NCBI GenBank assembly: GCA_021229015.1
Contig: CM037790.1
Location: 51,902,997 to 51,966,996 of the forward strand
Direction of reading: 5' to 3'
Source: Solen grandis
Taxonomy: Eukaryota > Mollusca > Bivalvia > Adapedonta > Solenidae
DNA length: 64,000 nt
Part shown: piece by piece, positions 13,380 through 26,200 of the stretch
How positions within the stretch are numbered: position 1 is the stretch's first letter
How the letters are laid out: every line of letters begins with the position of its first letter
Notes under the pieces: generated by a model
Databases searched by the model: none
Seen by the model: the letters and a program-made list of their open reading frames with translations, nothing else
Told to the model about the DNA's origin: nothing
Program-made: the position numbers and the translations under genes

Positions 13380-16365
13380 ACAGTCATAACATATATTTAT
13401 CTTAGAAATTTATCTTCAGAAGCTTTATGTCTCTTGCAAAACAATTACAGGAAATTCCAACAAAAATACTAAACAAATTATATCTCAAAGCGTAAAAAAA
13501 CATTTAAAACCAAGTTAGCATTCTAATAAAAAGAACACACAAGTGTATATCCGATGTATGTATTCTTATACTGTAATTTCATTTTTTGCTTCGACCTGAT
13601 CAGTACAAAAGTGCATTTTATTTGTTATTTCAGTGTGGTCCATTTTGCTGCGTTACCCCACCCACCACACTATTAGTTGGCATAATAGCAAAGTAGGTTT
13701 TCATGTACCGGTATGGTAACACATCGATGATTACAACTGATACATGCAAAACAGGCAACTCGGAGATTAACTAGGGCTCAAATCAGCCTGAGATCGCTAC
13801 CAAATTTGACGAGAGAGACCAGTCGAAAGCCAGATTTAGTGTATCTTTTATTATTTCTTCTCTAAATGACCAGAACAATGTCGCGTCAAGGCATTAGCGT
13901 ATCAGGACTTGCGCTGGTTTTACCATTCCAATGTATCTGACAGCAATGAGAAGCAGCGTCAATAAATATTGAACATTTTTATCTTTTCTCCCAAGCTTTT
14001 ATTTCCCAGAAGTCTCTCCCCTACTACGTATATAATTTTGTCGAAATGCGTATGTAAAGTAATTCCCAATAAGTGATGGCCTTGCTAGGAAAACTGCCTT
14101 TTGCCGATAAGTTTGGATTTTCTGACGCTTTTTTGAGCATATAAACACTCAACTGACATAGGAGGGATTGATGGCAGAGACTTGATGCTGACAAAATCAA
14201 TAATCACTAATGAATGCTATAACTGTGTCATTTTTTTTATTTGATTATTTCCGAAGTCCCAAAGACATTTATGGACTCAATTTCAACAGAATATTAAAAT
14301 AAATGTCCTTAAAATAAAAATGGAGAAAAAAAAAAAAGAAATTCCATTTCATTGCTGTGCTAAAATTACTTGCTCCAATCAACTTGGAAAGTTCAACACT
14401 AAAGTCGAAAAGCCAAACAAGAATGGGCCCCCTTTTAGGAATCCAATTAAATTAAACTTTTCGTTTGACATTTTTTTTTCCAATGCATAATTTCATTAAA
14501 ACGTCCATAAGATTTTTTTTTTTCATTTCTCCTTTAAACCAGAACAATCAATCAATGTTAATGAATTTTCACCTTCTGCAGAGCTCTGGCATGCATGTCT
14601 TTGCATTTTTTTCCCCTTTAATCTGATGGAACCATATTTTTCTTCATAAAATTTGGAATTCAGCAAGTTTTCCTCAGAAAAATAACCTGCATAACAACAT
14701 TAGACAAATTAAAGCCACATCGCTATACATGGATGACAACACGCTTGACGTCTCTAGGGATCAAAATGGAATTGAGGTGTTACTGATAATCCGGGACATG
14801 AAAACAATCGAAACAATTCTTTTCTCACCTTTTTTTCTCTCTCTCTGATTATGGCAAGCCAAGAAATCACACAAATACATGAAGGGAGACTTTTGGAATG
14901 CTGGAATACCGTTTAATTGATGTTATCACCTTTCCACTGTGCTGAAACACACACTGGCCTCTATCTCACCACTGGTCTATCTCACTGAAATCTCGCTCAC
15001 ATTATCTCAGCAAGGATCTGAGATGAAAACCTTTAATCTGCACCCAAAATCTTGACCTCTGGTGCAAATAAAAAGTCTCTACCATCCGCTAGGCTGGAAA
15101 ATATAAGAGTATACATGCTGGCCAATCAGATTCCTTCAAATTTGTTAATGCCAACTAATTTTTTCAAAAGTACTAACTCAGTCAATCTCTTTCCAGAATG
15201 CTGATAAATGTTCTCTACAACAAAATTCAGGTGTTCTGAAAACTTCCATTTTCAAATATGACATGTTTATTATTTATTCATAACTCATATAATTTTTATA
15301 TTTTGATTAATATTTCTGTTAGAAAAAAATGAATACAAAAAATAAAAAATGGCCGACATGATGATTCTACAGCAAAATTTAATACCCTCAAAAATGGTAC
15401 CCATATTTTCTTTACTGCAAAGAATCTTCTAATTTGATTCTACATCAGTGCAGTTTAACAGTTATGGGCTCGTAAATCTTGTGAAAGATGCCTTCTACAT
15501 ATCATTCCGGCTGGATCTAAATGAAATACCCCACAAAACACCATTTTTATGTATAAACTATAATAAACTTCACTGATACACACTTTACTATTGTAACTTC
15601 TTCCACCATCTAGACATCTGCTTCCATCAAGTAACAGGGCTGAGATTTCATAATCTAACAGGAGCGATTTTTTTTCACTTTTAATTGTCTCCATGGAAAC
15701 ACATCATTAAGTTTGATCAAGATTTATGGCATTGAATTCTAAATGCAGCAGTCCTAAAATAGTAGTCTACTCTTCCTTGCAAGTTGATTGGGATTCCCTG
15801 TTGTCAAAATAGTTTCCTATTAACTGCTGCTTAACTTGGTATAAAGCAGAATTGATTCTTACACAATTTTTTTATTACCTTAGGACGCAAGTCTGAGCCC
15901 TGATTTCCCAGAAGCCAGCAGCATTATGGATAAAGTCCCATGTACACTAGTGTCACTGCTGTCTAGTTAATTATTCCCTACCACAGATAAGAGATCTACC
16001 TAGGATACAGATCCTTGCAACAGTTCAAAACCAGATCAACTTGCAACAAACTCAGTATAACCAGGTTTTACACCTGTCCCATTTCTAATAAGTATCATTG
16101 AAATATGATAAAAATCACACCTGAATCAATTTGTTTATCAAGTCCTACACAGTTAAAAAGTGGACTTTCAGAGCCATATACTGAAAGAATGCTGATGATC
16201 CCTTCTGACTTTCAAGGGATAAGTTTACAGTAAACAGACCTCAGAGACCAAGGATTTCCTGTGGATCCTAACAAGAAATGGTACCCTATCACTGCTATCA
16301 ATAAATTTGTAAATGGCCAAAATCTGGTGCAATTCTGTTATATTCATATAACTTCCAGCTGGAAG

Positions 16366-16629
16366 GAGGGGCCTCTGTGGCCGAGAGGGTAAAGTCACTG
16401 ACTTTAACATTCACTCAGCCCCTCACCATGTGGGTTCGAATCCCAGCAGGGTCATTCAGATTTTCATGTGAGGAAGCCTTACAGCTGGCTTGCGATAGGT
16501 TTGTGGTTCTACCCGGATGTCTCCATGCATTTGGGGTCTTTCTCCACCTGTAATTAGCTGGACAACGCTATATGACTGAAATACTGTTGAGGCTACAGTA
16601 AACTCAAATAATCAAGTCAAGTCAAGTCT
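16366..16629 (+). mobile_element. Meta-domain tRNA-derived SINE with intact A and B boxes
   Basis: The head contains A-box-like GTGGCCGAGAGGG (16377-16389) and an excellent B-box, GGGTTCGAATCCC (16432-16444), as in a Ser/Leu-type tRNA. The Meta block (CATGTGAGGAAGCC, CAGCTGGCTTGCGATAGG, GTGGTTCTACCCGGAT) follows, then CTGTAATTAGCTGGAC and a tail ending in repeated AAGTC units. AGCTGGAAG is duplicated at 16357-16365 and 16630-16638, which fits a short target duplication. It belongs to the same superfamily as 13124-13379 but has a different tail. A free-standing tRNA gene is unlikely because the tRNA-like part continues directly into the SINE body. Confidence 0.88.
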
Positions 16630-16955
16630 AGCTGGAAGTGTCCTAGGTCAAATGCTCAATAATCCTTGCTGTGTATTTCACAGGAAAGTAGAGTTTGGTT
16701 ACACTGAGATAAACATGGCAAAACAAATTAAACTAACTGTTCACGGCTTCAAATTTTTCTCAGATTACTGCCTTGATAATGCAAGTGGTTTGTCCAAGTT
16801 TTATCACAATAACATATGGAAAGTCCAAATAATGTCAAACTGACTGAAAATATTTTACATAAAATGGACCACTTGATATCAGTAATGGAGATCTTTCAAC
16901 CATTTACATCTGCAGGTAGTGTAGAATGAAATCAGAAATAAAAAAAAATGTTTCA

Positions 16956-17156
16956 TTAAGGTAATCCATCCATCATTAAATTGTGATCATGGTCAATCAT
17001 GTGATTGTGAGAAATTTAAAGTAAATGCAAGCCTTTGTAGACTTTGGGCAAAAAAGCCTATAACTCCATGTTAATGGATGCTTGCATCTGCACTGAAGTC
17101 TTTTAAAGCATTTGAAGGACCATCAGTATAATTTAATGATGGATGGATTACCTTAA
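16956..17156. mobile_element. 201-base MITE with 27-base perfect terminal inverted repeats
   Basis: The first 27 bases, TTAAGGTAATCCATCCATCA then TTAAATT, are matched exactly by the reverse complement of the last 27. TTAA at both edges may be a target duplication outside a GGTAATCC... repeat or part of the repeat itself. The interior is AT-rich and non-coding. The tips differ from families A and B (GGTAAT versus CCCTTT), so it is a separate family. Perfect repeats suggest a relatively recent insertion. Confidence 0.85.
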
Positions 17157-20100
17157 AGCCATTTCCTGCTGTGAAATAAATCTGTGTGATTCAGTGACAC
17201 TATATTTACCGTTAAGTATAAACCTTGTTACAATTTTCAAACACATTCACAAATCATGCAAAAAAAGAATATCAGCACCAATGTCATAAATTATTAAAAC
17301 AAACCATAGTGGCAGTGAGCAGTTCAATTAATTCAGTATAGCTAATGAGACCGAGCATGTCTTCTGTGGCAGGTTGTTTTTTTTTGTGACCTAGTAAATA
17401 AACTACACCTTCCCTATACAGAACAGTGAATCACAAATCACGTCTGCTGTAACAACAACATCTCTTGGATGGAAAGTGTCATATACAATCCTTAATATCA
17501 AACTTAAAACCAATATTTCATTAAACCTGTGAATGCCATATCCCACTAGAGAATTGGGGCTGAATTTAGCATACAATCAAACCAGATTCTTAACAAGAAT
17601 GTTAAATACAGACTGAAAACACCTAATGTTATATCCAGTGCTGATGTAGAATCAGTAGGGTAATTTGATTTACTGATTTACTAAAGTGAATGAAAACATG
17701 AGCTACGGCAGAAGAGAGGATGTTAGAATGCTTCTTTACAGCATCTAACAGTTGTTCATTGGAGAAATGAATGCTGGGAAGTGAAATTAATGTGCCATAC
17801 ATTTTTATCAGTTGTTCATTCACCAAGAAATAATGCCAAACATCTTTTCTTGCACAGTAAAGTCACCTTTCTAGACATACAGGAGAAAAAGAATTTGTCC
17901 GCTATTTTTAACTTAGTTTGCCTCCATTTATAAAGTCATAGAAATAAACTCACAAATTAGCAACAAATAACCATAAGAACAACTGGACTTGGGATATTGT
18001 TATCAGGCAAATAATTTTCATCTTTAAAAGCAGACGCAAACCGTAACAGTCTAAACTGCTCCCATGAAAACCATTTTCCATGGTCTTTCCAGCCATACTC
18101 CAAACTTCTAAACAGCTTAAATACAATCTTTATTAGTGACACCATTTTTCCACTGATTTAATAACCACAAGATGTTGACACTGGATTCCCAAATACAATC
18201 CTGTTGATGATTTCCTTAATTCAACATTGACAGGCTTTATTTTGTTCATTCCCATAATGCCTTAGCAGTCTCCTGATAATAGCATGATCACTGCAGAAAA
18301 CTGACACTTTTCTCAACTGTTCACCATCCTCTCTTGAATTTATTGATAGTGATAATGCAAGCTACCTAATTCAGAAGATAAACTTTAAACAAAACCAGTT
18401 GAAAAAAAAAAAGAAAAAAGGTTTCATTTTAAAGTTCCATACTGATCAGCTAAATTTCAACAATAAAACCTTAAGTATGACCTTTATAAGAAAGATCTGG
18501 TTTCAAACAGGTATCAAAAAGTTATTTTACATTTTGAATCAGGGGGCACCAAATGTAGGTCCCCATCATAAATCATAACAGAATCCATAAACCTCCAACT
18601 GGATCAGTTTTCCACATTAAAAAACAAATCACACTTTCAAAGCCCCTACAAATAACCTAGTTATTTTTTTCTCCATCTATCACAATGCTATCCGAACCTG
18701 ACGGCCTTCCTGTCACCTGATTCATTAACAAATACACCTAACTGTGAATTTAAGCTGCCACTTCAAAATTTGACAGCTGGACTAAAAACATTGGACAACT
18801 TAACATGAAGGGAATATCTCTATTTCAGACACTAATGCAGATGGACCATTTTTACTTTATATTCCTGATAACTTAACTTTTTCTTCACAGGAAAAGGGAG
18901 ATAGCTTCTTCAGGGTCCAATTTTTGTGAGAGTTGGACCATTAACCAGTAGGTGTCTATGCAAAAATGATGTATCCATAAAAACAAAACAGCAGCCTTTA
19001 GCCCACTCTTGTGTGCGGGAGTTACAATATGTCAATGACATACGGTTTATACCGTCAGCTCAAATATCGCGCCTGTTTTTGTCCAGTACGCTATATTGGG
19101 ATGGAGAGGGAGGTGAGGTTGTCTGACACGTGACATGAAACATTTGGTCGTTATCACTGCAGCATCCTGCAATTTCACTTACTGGAAGATAAGGCTGCAA
19201 CCATTGGCTACCAGAAGGCCTACTGGTATCCAGGCGACCACAAGAGGATGTTAACTCCAGTGAAACTGTGGGCAGAAATACTACGCTTTACTTGTGAACT
19301 GACAGGGATATACATTAATGTCTGACAATGGATAAAACTTCAATCAGCTGATTAACAACTTGGTAAAAACAAGATGGTGGACAGGATGGTTCTCACACTT
19401 ATTTTCTAATACATCTACTTTCATACAGGCTTGTTATAAATACACTGATCCTATTGTTTTGAACTTAAGTACCTTCATACTGATTTTACTGACATATAAC
19501 CATTCTATTTGGAATCATAAAGCAAGAATAAGAAAATATGATAAACTACTCTAGTTTATAGATATGCACATCTTTTCTCGGAGACATCTCTCCCCCACCT
19601 CACCCAGTTTGACTCAATAGATCACAATGAGTTCTCACTACCACCTAATCAATAGGGTAACTGGTCCATCCAATTACATTTAATCAACCAAAGCTCTCTA
19701 GGAAAGAAAACACAATTCCTCTTAGAGCTCTCCAGGAAAGATAGGAAAAAGAAAAACGGGGACTGGCCCATGCTCTATCCATGGGGTGCTCCAGTTTCTG
19801 GTGAATATTTGGAAAACCAGGAGGCATCTCCTGCCATTTTGGCCATATCACAAACAGATAGTAGCCATGTTTATATAAATCTGAAATTGAAAACCACCAT
19901 CTTGAGTTTATCATAGATAATGCTATCCATGGAAGCAAAACTGACCCATCTCTAGGACAGCAGCTCACGTTTTAGCGTGATATTGCAGTGCTGCGTTTAT
20001 CTCAGGTAGGCAGGAACTGTTAAGATAGGGGAGCAGGCAGTAAGCATGTGAACTCACTGGGGCTGCTTCAGCTTCCAGTCTAGTTACCTATTAATGATTC

Positions 20101-21693
20101 CCCTCTCCGACATTATTTTTTTTTTCTGTCTACCCTTGACAAGAACCAGTATTTTTATAGAAAGGAGATGAATTATCCAGATTCTGTGGAAGATTTATGT
20201 CTTCTATTTAAAGGAAAACTAAGAAAACATGCTGGAAGACCAGTGGCACTGTACAGTTAAATGATCCAAAATATGTTAATGCATCAACATGAAAGGAAAT
20301 GTGCAAGTAAAAAAATAAAAAGGGACATCAGACGTTACAGGTAATGGTAGATTGTTACAGTTTGGAAGTCATGAAAATATCTAAGTCATAATCTTTGACC
20401 TAATTCACAACCAATAGCACTATTCCTCACCCCCCCCCTTTTTTTTTTTAAATTCTGGATTTATATGCTCAATGTAAACCGTATGTGCCAAATATATTTA
20501 CACCTTAGTCATAGATGTACACACACTAATTGCATAAAAACTTATACAGCTGCCTTTTTCATAACAACATTGTCAATACATATCTCAGATTTTCCCCCCT
20601 CTATCAATCTTCACACCATCCTTCTATCAACATCTTCAGGAAAAGATTTAATCGGAATCTCCTCGACTCCCATCAGCCTGTAACCAGTCGGCGTAACTTA
20701 TCTTTTTTCCACATGTTTCACCCTTATCTTGTCCCTAACCCGGACTACTGTCTGATTGTTGCTTGGAAGATCAGCATCCATCACCTTCGCATCCTAAAGT
20801 TGGCTCGATCATCCAGTTCCAGTGTCATTTACTAAGTACATTTGGCTTTGTATTTGACTGATACAGGAGCAGGCCCTGTGCCATAGGTTACATTTAAAAA
20901 GAAAGTGTCATACTGAAATTTTTAATTAACTGCTTTAAAAAATAAATGTCACATAGATTTTTGCAGAAAATGCTAAAGCCTGCACAATGTCACATTGAGG
21001 GAAATTCAAGTCTGCAAAAATTTCTATCTAAGATTGCAGAGCTGAAAGAAAGGAAACGTTTTAATAACATTTGGGAGGGTCAATCGGTCTCAACAGAAAA
21101 AACAAAATCTGAGAACAATTAAATTGTTTAACATTAATTTCGTTCCATTGAAATACATTTATTCTGGGCCCTGAAAACAGATTTGAGGTCTGGTGAATCT
21201 CAACACAACAAACACAGCCACATTTTTTCACTTCAAATAATCTGCCCCCCTTCAATCTACATCATCAGGACAAATGAGATCTCTAAACAAAAATACAATC
21301 AACTGGAAAAACCCATTACAATTCAAGCAAGCCCTGTTTTTGCACTGTGCTGAGATTGTTGTTTCGAAAATCAGGTATGGCAGGGTTTCTATTACTCAAT
21401 AATTCACAAGCCGTACATTAGCCAAATGCCCACAATCTATGCAAACATCGAACTTGTACTTTCATTATAAATGGATTTTAAATCACTAATGGCTCATGGG
21501 TAAACATGGCAGAGACCAGGTATAGTAATGGATCACCTTGCCTCAGCCTGCCATGACATTACAGGTGAAAATTGGTACAGCTCAGAACTGTAACACTATA
21601 GTCCGATTTCTATATTGCAGCATGCAGGGCACCACGGGGGAACTGAAAATTCAGTCTGAACAGGTTTTGATTTCACTCTCAAATGTGTGGTGG

Positions 21694-21951
21694 TTAACCC
21701 TTTACCTCATGAATATTCATGTACATTTATCACTTCATGAATTTTAATTAACTGAACTTAAAAATGGTGTATGATATCATGATTTTTTTTTTGCAACACA
21801 AACTGTGTAGAAACTGATCTACAATTTCGTATGAGCAAACAGAGGAGACCCTGATAAGACAGCTTCTATAGAAGTCTATAGGAGCTGTCTGATCTGGGTC
21901 TGCTCTGTTTGCCAATATGTCAAAATGAGTATATATGAAGTAAAGAGTTAA
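21694..21951 (+). mobile_element. TTAA-flanked MITE, family B, copy 1
   Basis: The left end is TTAA|CCCTTTACCTCATGAATA and the right end is ATGAAGTAAAGAG|TTAA, giving imperfect inverted tips with a TTAA duplication. The interior contains an AGCAAACAGAGGAGACCCTGAT block and an inverted partner, GTCTGATCTGGGTCTGCTCT followed by GTTTGCC, which can pair into a hairpin. It is non-coding. The ends resemble family A (CCCTTT.CCTCAT), suggesting mobilisation by a related transposase (inference). Confidence 0.75.
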
Positions 21952-23141
21952 GGCAGTGGGCATGCTTTATAATGAACAGAGATAATGTGATTTTGCATTT
22001 AATGCTTGATTGTGTAATGTAAATGCTCAAAACAACATTTGCTGATGTTTTTTTGTTGTTTCTTTCTATAACTCAACACTGTAAATCAACACTGAATAGG
22101 ATTTGTTTTTACTAACTGGTAACTGAGAAAAAAATCTTAACAGCCTGTAAATTTCTCATGGGCAGGTCTGGTTTAAACTGGTTGTAGACGTCTTTTTCTT
22201 AAATATATCCAACAACAAAGCCATGTGGTAAAATGATTAAATCGATTTACTTAACCAAAATGAAACTGAAAAGCAAAGAATTAACAGTGTAAAAGGATCA
22301 GCTGAAACTCTCTAGGCATAGAGGAAAAAAAAAGCTTACTTCTTTCTATTAATGTCCTTTCCATTTCAAGCAGGATTTTTTTTGCCAAAACTGTATTTTA
22401 ATTGCCCTTATTAATGCTATTGCTGGAATGGCAAAAAACTAAGGTTTTTTTTGTTGTTGTTCAAATTCTAGCATAAATACTTAAGTGTCTAATATCTTTC
22501 TAATGAAAACCTGCCATGACATAGAGACGCTTTCCACTAATAAAACCTGCAACAAAAAATAAAAATAAAACAAAAATGCACTCCCAGAGGTTCACAGTCA
22601 TCAATTAAAGGCCGTTTTCTTTTCACCATATATCTCAATTGAAAATTAATTTTCATGAAAGGAAGAGAGTTTTATGTAAATTGTCATAAATCTTGATGAT
22701 GACAAGTTGATGATACAATGAGCGACCTGTTCTATGAGCATGAAAGGCACGCTTGTCAGAGAAAGTTGCCACGATAAATTGAAGTGGAAAGATCAATTTC
22801 TAAGCTCTCGAAGTGCGGACCAAGGCACACACCTACACATTCGACAGAATTTTTTGACTACAAAAATCAATAAGGTCTAAATAGATATCTTGAGAAATTT
22901 TTATATGAACAAAATTACAGATACATTTTTTTTTAAAGAAAATGAACTTATATAAGTCTCTTTAAGAAACTACATAGAAATTTATTGTTTACAGGAAATG
23001 TTAATTCACCATGAACTGAATCTGATAAATAAATCAACGAGCTGATGGCAGGGAAAGTAAATGGCTCTAACTCTGAAGTAACAGTCCGTAAATGAAAGAA
23101 TCCATTAGTGATCAACACCCAACATTTCAAACTGAGCCAGA

Positions 23142-23241
23142 NNNNNNNNNNNNNNNNNNNNNNNNNNNNNNNNNNNNNNNNNNNNNNNNNNNNNNNNNNN
23201 NNNNNNNNNNNNNNNNNNNNNNNNNNNNNNNNNNNNNNNNN
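23142..23241. other. Assembly gap of 100 N
   Basis: Exactly 100 N between GAGCCAGA and TTTTTATTT. The round size indicates a placeholder gap of unknown true length inside the 32-kb intron. ORFs spanning it are meaningless. Confidence 0.99.
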
Positions 23242-26200
23242 TTTTTATTTAGACATTCTGATTTCGTAGATGAAACCGGAGAAAATGAGGCCAAATCTGA
23301 TAAAGATTTCTCAATAGTAATAACACATCTACTGATAAACTTCAAAGAAGAATTGTATGGCAAGATATAAACCATAACTTTTGACATTTTAAAACTGGGC
23401 ATAGCTGGTATCAAGTTTCAAATGTTTTTATTTCGGAGGAACGGTAATTCTGATGTATTTTTTTTTAAAACATCTTTATCTTATGTACACATTTATTCAA
23501 ACACACATTAGATAAGACTTTGTAACTTGAAGAATAACCAAATTTTACAGGTGAATAAGAAGACTGTTTAATTAGTAAAAAAGATTGTTTCTGACGTAGA
23601 AAGTTTATTCTAATGTATGATATAACAAGCACTAGATGATGATAGTAAATAATAGAGGCAAGTAAAGACAATTTTCAGCCAAGATGACGTAGGAGAAAAA
23701 TCGACAACCAAATGGCCCACAAATACATACCTTGATTGTCGGCATCATCTTGATGGGAGCAAATTATCCTCAAACTATACGGCAAATGTCAATGAAATGT
23801 CACTTAAAGGCTGGATCCTAGTGAAGTGATACACACAAACTGACGGAACTACAATTTACTGCCAACGCACATATTCTGCTCCTCTTGTTTTTAACATTCA
23901 GGACCCTTTCTTTGACAAATAATAATAATGCAACCTTTTCTTCTTGACAAAAAAAAAAGATAACTTTGAGACCAATTATATTTTTCCTTCAAAAAAAAAG
24001 AGAAGGGAGATAGACAAAAGACTTTTCATTTCTGGTGTATTGTTTTTGAAAAGATTTCTTTAGAGCTGTAGTAAATTACTTATATGTTTGAAAGTGAAAG
24101 AAAAGACACAAGCATAGTTAGAGCAAGTACAAGTAATTTTAGAAGTGAATCATCTTAATGGTTCTAATTATCGTTTGAAAAATTTATCCCTGACCTCAAG
24201 CCTACCAGCTACAATTATGTTCAAAACTGAGGGTGTTGGTTTTACAATTTTCAAGGTCTTATCCATTGAAAGTTGAACAAATTAAGTTTGTTATCTGTTG
24301 TAAAGACATTGTTCACTTTCCCCAAGGCATGGAATCAAGAAAGCATGAACATGGCTTGTGACAAAAGTAGCATATTGTCATGAAATATGTACAAATTAAG
24401 CCACTTTGCATATTTTTGTCATGAAAAAACAACTGCCTCAGATTCAAAGAATTAGATCTAGTTGACTCAGTGTCTAAGAAGTCCTCCAAGTAAATTGCAC
24501 AGGTTATGGAAAGACAAGATGCTGCAGTGTACAATGGAGAGGATCCAGTTTTTCAGCAGCCAAGTACTTGGAACGGGCTTTGTGAAAAGGGACAATTTAG
24601 CACAGGTGATTCTTTGAATAAAGGTCAAAATTATCTAACAGCACAAAACATATACATATGCACAATGATTTTTTCAAGCGAAAAAAAGTTAACCTTTTCC
24701 GTCACCCCAATGAATGTGTATTTCAATTCTAAAATACTATTTAAAGACTTATTTCAATTTTCATTGATTTTCCACAAGAGAAAAATCGTATTTAGGACAT
24801 TATAAAGGTGCTGGGCTTCTATTTTTTTTTTCACCAGTCTTGTGCGAAAGAACTGACGCAATATAGCGATAAAATGGACCAAGTAAAGTCGTCTATTCTC
24901 TCACAGCATGTCAAAATGAAAATCAATTTTTTCTTGAAAGCATCAAATAAAAGCGAGTGTTAGGGACCATATTCAGAGACCCAAGTGCTTGAAAGAGCCA
25001 AATTCTTTACTTTGGAACCAAAAGTAAATTGTTCGTGAGTAAACAGAGAAGACCTAAATCATACACAAAAATTGAGGGGAAATTCAAAAGGGCTTCCAAT
25101 GTTGGACTCCTGTTCAAATATGTTCTACATACAGCATAGAGGCTTAATAATAGTGCCCATATTTGCCAAAGGTTTCCTCTGTGTTTACAGTTCACATGAA
25201 CAAACAAATATATTGACGCTACCCCAACCGTTAATTAACATGTTACCATGGCGATGGAGACGAAGACGGGACAAGAGGCGACCTCTAGAACTGCCGCAGT
25301 CAAATACCACCGCTATGTTCATTTCTATAAACCTGTTCATATTCTCACCAGAAGTTTGATCAGGATTGTTTTTAGCACAAAGCACTCCAGCTGTCTTTAA
25401 CACAGCATCTGTCAAGATTTATTTAGAGATCTCTTTCATGCGATAAAATTTCTATTTAATTTTTTAAACTTTCAACTTTTTGACTTCAATTGCCCCTTTT
25501 GATAAGGTGTGATTTCTTCTAATTTTCAAACTTAAGTAAATACTGCGTTAAAGGTTTTTGTTAATAAAATTTCTGTTCAAACAACGTCCTTTCTTTCTAT
25601 GGACAATAAAAGTCTTTTTTAACAAGATAAACACAAACTTCATTGTGAGTCAAGCCCCAGCTACAGAAATGGAAAGCTAGGATAAAAATCTTATCAAAAT
25701 TGGCATTCAGAAGCTCTTGTTACTTTATTCCTAAAAGCATTTGTAAATGACTTGACTATAATATTACAGAAAATATCAAATCACATTAATTTGCTATGAA
25801 TATATTGTAAAAAGCTCCATTAGTATCTTGTTAAGCCATGATATTGCCTTAAAAACTATCCTTTGTAAAATATACATAGTTTAAATAATGCTATCCCCTG
25901 AACACATGATTATTTACAACCTTTCATTATCAAATTGAATCCAGTTTGAGACCAACAATTTACTTACATAGGGCATTCTAAATCTCCATGTCCTGCAAAT
26001 TTACACAATATCTTGTAACTAAAAAGCACTTATTGTAAAATGTCATACCTGATTTATAATAATTCTATATTTTGACCTTTGAGTGTTTTTGTTTTTTTTT
26101 CAGTTCAGAAAATACGAAGACCAATCAATAGTTTACAGCCATCCCAGGTATGCTGATCATTTAGTTTGGGCCCTTGAAAATAGCCTAGAAGCATGACAAA

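Noticed and set aside
13150..13472. Plus-strand ORFs of 64 and 78 codons
   Set aside because: They lie in antisense of a Meta-domain SINE, which encodes no protein.
16366..16450. Possible free-standing tRNA gene with a perfect B-box
   Set aside because: The sequence runs straight into the SINE body and tail and is flanked by a short target duplication, and the cloverleaf is not complete by eye.
23092..23414. ORFs spanning the run of N
   Set aside because: They read through undetermined sequence.
24506..24805. 99-codon plus-strand ORF beginning MERQDAAVYNG
   Set aside because: No similarity I recognise, and the latter half turns into AT-derived Phe/Lys/Ile sequence. No splice signals or partners.
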